A stretch of 33,017 bases of DNA from positions 1 to 33,017 of the forward strand of contig JAZLBL010000036.1 of assembly GCA_045613685.1 (NCBI GenBank). The letters run 5' to 3'. The notes beneath the pieces are model-generated. The model was not told where the DNA came from, did not search any database, and worked only from the letters and a program-made list of their open reading frames with translations. Below, piece after piece: positions 24,906 through 30,400 of the stretch. Source of the DNA: Fimenecus sp045613685 (GTDB taxonomy: Bacteria > Bacillota > Clostridia > Oscillospirales > Acutalibacteraceae). The position numbers were made by a program, and so were the translations under genes. Within the stretch, counting starts at the first letter, position 1. The number at the start of each line of letters is the position of its first letter.

Positions 24906-25988
24906 ATGAAAAACACAGTAATTAAAGTAATCAGTATTTTAATGGCACTTTCACTTACAATGCTTTGCTTTGTAGCTTGTGGAAAAGAAGAAGAGTTTGA
25001 AAAAACTGATATTTCAAGCACAACAACAGAAACAACTACAGAAGCACCAAAAGCAACAAACATCAACCCATTCACAGGTGTAGCAGACTTGTCAGAGAGC
25101 GCAATCGGCGCAAGACCTGTTGCAGTTATGGTTGAAAATGCACCTGCTGCAAGACCACAATGGGGTATGTCAACACCTGACGTTATTATTGAAGGCGTTG
25201 TTGAAGGTGGAATCACAAGAATGATGTGGCTCTATGCTGATGTTACAAAGATGCCAAAGGTTGGTCCTGTAAGAAGTGCACGCCATGACTATGTTGAAAT
25301 CGCACAGGGCATGAACGCTATTTATGTTCACTGGGGTGGCAGTAACTTAGCTTACAATAAAATCAGTGAAATTGGTATGAAAGACATTGATGGTCTTAAA
25401 GACGGTGCTTATTTCAAGAGAGATTCTTCAAGAAGCAGTCGTGGCACAGAGCATACAGGTTATACAACTGGTGAATACATAGCAAAAGCAATCGCAAACA
25501 AAAAACTCACAACAAAAGCAAAAGACACTAACTGGACAATGTTCAAAGTTGTTGAAGATGGCGTGAGAATTCCATTCGGTGGTGCATCAGGCGGCGCAAT
25601 GGAAGTTAACGTAACATTCTCATCATCTTATAAATACTCATTTAAATATAGTATGGATAAAAATGTTTATGTGAGCTATCTCAATGGCAAAGCTGTAACA
25701 GACGGAACAGACGGCAAAGCAGTTTCTTTCTCAAACCTTATTATAATGTATAGCCCAACAAAAACAGTTGATAGCGAAAAGCATCAGGATTGGGATTTGT
25801 CAAGTGGCGAAGCACTTTGGATTTCACAGGGCGCTGGCGAAAAAATCACATGGAAAAAAGGTGGAGCTAACTCCCCTCTCAAATTCTATGGTACAGATGG
25901 TAAAGAACTTATCGTTAATAAAGGTAAAACTTATGTTGGCGTAGTTCCAGCAGACCAGAAATCAAATTTTTCTATTAAAGAATCATAA
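24906..25988 (+). CDS. yerB: YerB-like (DUF3048) lipoprotein
   Basis: 360 residues. A lipoprotein signal (hydrophobic 8-23, lipobox FVAC with C25) is followed by a Thr/Glu-rich linker (about 35-50) and the DUF3048 domain. Typical segments are NPFTG, RPVAVMVENAPAARPQ, VEGGITRMMWLY and VGPVRSARHDY. The function of the family is not known; B. subtilis YerB is a lipoprotein of the same family. RBS GAGAGGG before ATG 24906. It follows serS by 35 bp and may be the tail of that operon or start its own unit. The identification is by motif recognition; the DUF number is from memory. Confidence 0.85.
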   Translation: MKNTVIKVISILMALSLTMLCFVACGKEEEFEKTDISSTTTETTTEAPKATNINPFTGVADLSESAIGARPVAVMVENAPAARPQWGMSTPDVIIEGVVEGGITRMMWLYADVTKMPKVGPVRSARHDYVEIAQGMNAIYVHWGGSNLAYNKISEIGMKDIDGLKDGAYFKRDSSRSSRGTEHTGYTTGEYIAKAIANKKLTTKAKDTNWTMFKVVEDGVRIPFGGASGGAMEVNVTFSSSYKYSFKYSMDKNVYVSYLNGKAVTDGTDGKAVSFSNLIIMYSPTKTVDSEKHQDWDLSSGEALWISQGAGEKITWKKGGANSPLKFYGTDGKELIVNKGKTYVGVVPADQKSNFSIKES

Positions 25989-26014
25989 AATAAATTTCGA
26001 AAGGAAGATTTATT

Positions 26015-26728
26015 ATGAGCAAAAAGATTATAGCAGTTTCACTTGCACTTTTTCTTATTGTTACTTGCTTTGTAGCTTGTGGCAAAAAATATGAAACAAC
26101 AAAAATCAATGGTGAAGAAGTTATTTTGGTAACTGACAAAAATGGTGACCCTGTAATTAACAAAAACAATGAGTTAATTGCATTGGTTACAGATAAAGCT
26201 GGTGAAGTTCTTACCTATGCAAATGGAGAAGACCAGACTCGTTATATCGTACTTCAAAATGCACTTGAAATTAAAGGTGTGGCTTATGGCGAACACTATA
26301 AAATGAATGTTTTAGATGGTTGGACCATTAGCACTGGTGATACGATTAATAAAGATGGTACAGATGGAAAAAGTTTTATAAAATTTATTGAAATAAAAGA
26401 TATTGAAAAAGGTGAAACACTAAAAACATATCTTGAAACAGTTGATGAAAATAACAGACCATTAATAGAAGGATTTGAAAAAGAAGGATTTAATCTTACG
26501 ATAGAATCTGGTGTGAATTCTATCGGTAAGAATGGAATTAGTTGTGAGACACGTTTATATAAAATTGTGGATAGCAATAACAAAGTTATTCACTATGCAG
26601 AAAATTATTATTTTATAAACAACAAAACCATTTACTGTATTAACTATGCTTGTATAGATGGCATTGGTTATGATGACACCTTTGATTTGGATTTATATCT
26701 CAAAACAAATTTTACATTTGTAGACTAA
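26015..26728 (+). CDS. Hypothetical lipoprotein
   Basis: 237 residues, function not recognised. The lipobox FVAC gives a lipid-modified C21. The signal peptide end (CFVACGK) and its DNA are nearly the same as those of the upstream YerB-like gene, pointing to duplication or shared origin of this segment. Residues about 27-70 hold a strand-rich stretch repeating 'VTDKNGDPVINKNNE' and 'VTDKAGEVLTYANGE', two related 15-residue units. The rest is mixed alpha/beta with few charged clusters. RBS AAGGAAG. It lies 26 bp after the YerB-like gene and ends at an intrinsic terminator. Confidence 0.8.
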   Translation: MSKKIIAVSLALFLIVTCFVACGKKYETTKINGEEVILVTDKNGDPVINKNNELIALVTDKAGEVLTYANGEDQTRYIVLQNALEIKGVAYGEHYKMNVLDGWTISTGDTINKDGTDGKSFIKFIEIKDIEKGETLKTYLETVDENNRPLIEGFEKEGFNLTIESGVNSIGKNGISCETRLYKIVDSNNKVIHYAENYYFINNKTIYCINYACIDGIGYDDTFDLDLYLKTNFTFVD

Positions 26729-26746
26729 TTAAATACTTATCATATT

Positions 26747-26775
26747 AGACGGGACATTGTGTTCCGTCTTTTTTG
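26747..26775 (+). terminator. Intrinsic terminator after the lipoprotein gene
   Basis: AGACGGGAC (26747-26755) pairs with GTTCCGTCT (26761-26769) with one G-U, loop ATTGT, followed by TTTTTTG. Confidence 0.85.
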
Positions 26776-27094
26776 TATAATAAAGAACCTGGCAAATTTA
26801 AATTTGTCTAATTAACTATATTTTCTCTATATATTGACCAATATATTATCCACACACCCAATATATAGTAATCCCCTGCTATTTTTTAAAAATATTCAAC
26901 AAAAATTAGCATAAATGTTCAACATCTCGCCAAGTTTTTAGACGCTTTTTAACTAAAAAACAATAAATTGATTAAAAATTGACACCATGTCGAATAAAAT
27001 ATTTCAAATTTTCGTCAAATTGCTAAAATAAAGAAAGAGTTTGGCTGGTTAAAACAACAAGTTGCACAAAATAACAAAAAATATGAACAAACTA
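26776..27094. other. AT-rich gene-free region
   Basis: No gene seen on either strand. It holds a 14-bp palindrome CAAATTTAAATTTG (26793-26806), the inverted repeat with a DnaA box at 26827-26868, and A/T-rich stretches up to the promoter at 27095. Confidence 0.6.
26827..26868. promoter_or_regulatory. Inverted repeat enclosing a consensus DnaA box
   Basis: CTATATATTG (26827-26836) and its exact reverse complement CAATATATAG (26859-26868) flank TTATCCACA (26846-26854), the canonical DnaA box. It is the only consensus box I noticed in the window. A DnaA titration or regulatory site is possible; a chance match is not excluded. Confidence 0.4.
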
Positions 27095-27123
27095 TTGCTA
27101 TTTTTTTTGAAAATTTGTATAAT
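27095..27123 (+). promoter_or_regulatory. Promoter of the giant surface-protein gene
   Basis: TTGCTA (27095-27100), 17-bp spacer, perfect TATAAT (27118-27123). The expected start near 27130 falls exactly at the beginning of the structured leader. Confidence 0.75.
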
Positions 27124-27129
27124 TGTTAT

Positions 27130-27475
27130 AACCATAGGAATGGTGTAATGGGTGAAGTGCCCCCTTTTATAGAAAAAGGTGGTGTTTCTTCCACGTTGAT
27201 ACACGTCCTAAGGTGACTCGGATGTGTATCATCAGTCTTCCGTAATTTCGTTATTTTGAGCGGAAGAGATGGAAGACGGACCCGAGCAATTTAGAGCACT
27301 TTTGTCGAACTCTACCGAATGTGACTTGAATTCACACGGTTGGGTCAGAGAGTGAGTAATTGATGCTCTCTAAAAAAATCGCCTCTCCCGTGGCGATGTA
27401 AAAAAGTTATGGGGAACTATTTCACCTTGCATATATAAATTATGTATGCAAAATATAATAGGAGGAAAAAATATT
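27130..27475 (+). ncRNA. Structured 5' leader RNA of unknown family
   Basis: 346 nt between the predicted start point and the ATG of the surface protein. Perfect or near-perfect stems: 27163-27179 (CCTTTT/AAAAGG); 27197-27231 (12 bp, loop TAAGGTGACTC); 27235-27277 (GTCTTCC/GGAAGAC); a junction closed by GACCC/GGGTC (27279-27283 with 27342-27346) holding TAGAG/CTCTA (27292-27314) and ACCG-TGTGA/TCACA-CGGT (27314-27340); AGAGAG/CTCTCT (27347-27371); and ATCGCC/GGCGAT (27378-27397), whose loop TCCC can pair with GGGA at 27412-27415. No stem is followed by a T run, so it should read into the gene. I checked it by memory against T-box, common riboswitches, RNase P, tmRNA, SRP and 6S RNA without a match. 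Confidence 0.6.
27148..27216 (+). CDS. Possible 22-residue leader peptide ORF
   Basis: ATG 27148, with AGGAA seven bases upstream, to TGA 27214-27216. It encodes MGEVPPFIEKGGVSSTLIHV and two more residues. The stop codon falls in the loop of the 12-bp hairpin at 27197-27231, so a translating ribosome would open the first two hairpins. An ORF this short can occur by chance. Confidence 0.3.
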   Translation: MGEVPPFIEKGGVSSTLIHVLR

Positions 27476-30400
27476 ATGAACAAAACTAAAAAATTGTTAA
27501 GCGTTGTTCTTGCGATTGTTATGGCTTTATCATGCATGAGTATGACAGCATCTGCTGCTAAAACAGCTTACAAGACAGTTGCTGAGTTGGAAGCTCTTGA
27601 TGCTTACTCACAATACGGTCAGGTTACAAGACTTTCAACAGAAGAACGTACATCTATCGTTTTTGATGCGCTTGACAACATCCTTGCGAAGGCAAATATC
27701 AATTTGGGTACTGTTGTTAATGTTAGTCTTTTGGGATTGGTACTTACAATCGACTTAAGAAGTATTGACAAAGCTTGCGCATCGCTTGATACTGTTAAAT
27801 CAACAATCGAAGGTGTTGTAGCAAAACTTGGTAAAGCATTCCTTAATCTTGGTATTCTTGAAGACCTTGAAACAGGCACATGGCAATCAGGTATGAGCCG
27901 TGATGGCACAGCTCAGCTCACAATCCTTTCTGAAATTCTTGAACTTCTCAGTAATAACACAACTCTTGTAGAACGTGTGTTTACAGATGGTCTTGATCTC
28001 GGCATTATCGGAAGTTTCCTTGGAAACTTAGATTTGAGCAGTATTGAATCTATCATCTTTAACCTTCCTGGCATGGTTAAGGGCCTTATCTACCCAATGA
28101 TTGAAAGATGGGATGATAATCTTGCTGTTATTAAAGAGCTTGATAACAGTATTGCAGGCACAAGTACGAACTACAATTCAGTTGAAGCAGTTGCAAACTG
28201 GAGAGTTAAGAAACTCTTCAGCGACAATATGTCAATCACAACTATTAAGTATGATGCTAATGGTAACATGACATCAGAACATACAAACTGGCTTGCAACA
28301 GCAACAGGCTCTGCAGCTCCTGGTACACCATCAGATAACAGCCCAAGATGCTACTATCAGTTCAGCAGCACAACTCCTGGTTCTGTTATGACAGTTTACC
28401 ACATCGTTGATGCTAAAGAAGCTGAAACACTTGCTAAGACTCCAGACGAAGTTAACGGTAGCCCAGCTGCTTACACATACTTCAAAGAAGCTCAGACATT
28501 CGTTATGTCTCAGGAAGTTGAAGGCAGCGATACATATGTTTGGAAAGCAACAGATGAATGGGGCAACTCATGGTCACTTAAGTGGTACAATGATGACTCA
28601 CAGTTCCTTCCAGGATTTAGTAGCGATGATATCGACCTTACAACAATGAGCCTTGCTCAAATTCTCTACAAGTTCGTTCCTGTTGTATTTGAAAACATGG
28701 CTCCAGTTGTTCTCAATGGTTCAGTTAAGAAGATTCTTGCTGACTTCCTTGGTGCTGACTTTACATATGTAGGTCAGGTTGGCGATGACGCAGTTAACGC
28801 TCTTGCTGATTCTTCAAATGTATTCTTCACACAGGAACAGGGCGAATATCTCTGGGAGTGGTCAGATTATGCAGTAATCAACGGCACTCACTACTATCGT
28901 TTTGAAGACCAGATTTTCGTTGGTGACCTTTCAAACAAGAATAACTACTTTGACATCATTAACTGGGATTATGAAATCGGTGGAGATTTCATGGATGAAT
29001 TCGTTCCAACAAATGGCGGTTCATCAACAAATACACTCCTTATGAACTTCAACAACTTCCTTGTTAAGGTTGCTGAAACAGCTCTTAAACCATCAGCATC
29101 AACAGTTGATGCAATTTCTGGTTTTGAAGCAGAATGGGTACGCCCAGCTCTTACAAAGGGTGACAACTCAAATCTCGTTAATACACTTAAGACAATTGCA
29201 CAGGCTGTTATTGGTCTTGCTCCTCAGCACGTATTCGGTTCTGACTGGAAAACAAATGACAGATGCTATGTAAATCTTATGTTAGCTAATACTGGTATCG
29301 ATGGTGCAGTTACTGTTGATGCAAGTATTGTAAACGATACAATTCTTACAGGTATCGCAGCTCACCTTGTAAATATGATTATGCCATCAATGTCACTTCC
29401 AGGTAAGGATGATATCCTTGCTTCAGGTGCTAAGGTTGGCGCAATCCTTGCAGCAGTTGTTCGTGAATTTGCAGCATATCTTGCTCCAGAATATAACTTT
29501 GATAATCTTATTTACACATCATTTGAAAACGGAACAAAGACATTCGTATCAGGTAAAGACTCAGGTTACTGGTTCGACGTAATCCTTACAATGGGTATCA
29601 ACGTTGGTTTCGAATACCTTCGTGCATTCGCTGATATGGGTGAAGGCACAACACAGTGGAACTCATTCGTAGCATACTCAGGTTACGGTGTAGATGGTAA
29701 GACATATGCAGCAGGCACAACTCAGGCAGCTCTTAACGCTGAATGGGAAGGCATGCTCGACTATATCATCGACTGGGCACTTACAACTGACGTTGAATGG
29801 TGCTGGAAGATAGGTAACCTTGTAACTGTTGCTGACGTAAATCTTGCAACAGCAGAAGACCCATTTACAAAGCTTGACGCAGTTCTTCTTAACCTTCTTC
29901 CAATTACAGAAGTTCTCAACATCACAGGAACAGACAGCACATCAAAGGTTGAACAGTTCCTTCGTTATGACCTCATCCTCGGTCTTGTTGACCTTAAGTG
30001 GGGTGCACTCCTTGATACACTCAAGGTTCCAGATGGCTTTGTAAGAAACGCTGATGTTCTTGACCAGCTTGCAACAAAGCTCAAGGGTATCGTTAACTTC
30101 CTCTTCGCTAAGGTTGGTAACTCATCAGACAACTTTGCACTTATCCCATCAGTTATTACTGACTTCGACTCACTTGCAAATCAGTCTAACCTTGTAACAA
30201 TGGTTAAGAACCTTGTTGGTGCTCTTTACAATGCATTTATTACAGATGGTCTTGCTGCTACAGCATTCCCATTCGTGAACTTTATACTTGGTTGGAAGAC
30301 TGACCCTCAGAAGATTGCTGACCCAGAGATCTGGACAACATTCCGTGACGGTAACGATTATGCATTCCAGTGGTCAGACAACGGCGTATATCCAACAATG

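Noticed and set aside
27372..27410. Intrinsic terminator at the end of the leader
   Set aside because: The ATCGCC/GGCGAT hairpin is followed by GTAAAAAAG, not a T run.
27130..27475. Known RNA families for the leader (T-box, c-di-GMP, c-di-AMP, cobalamin, lysine, FMN, glycine, 6S, RNase P, tmRNA, SRP)
   Set aside because: None of their conserved core sequences that I remember is present; for example there is no TGGNACC T-box bulge. A covariance search is needed to be certain.
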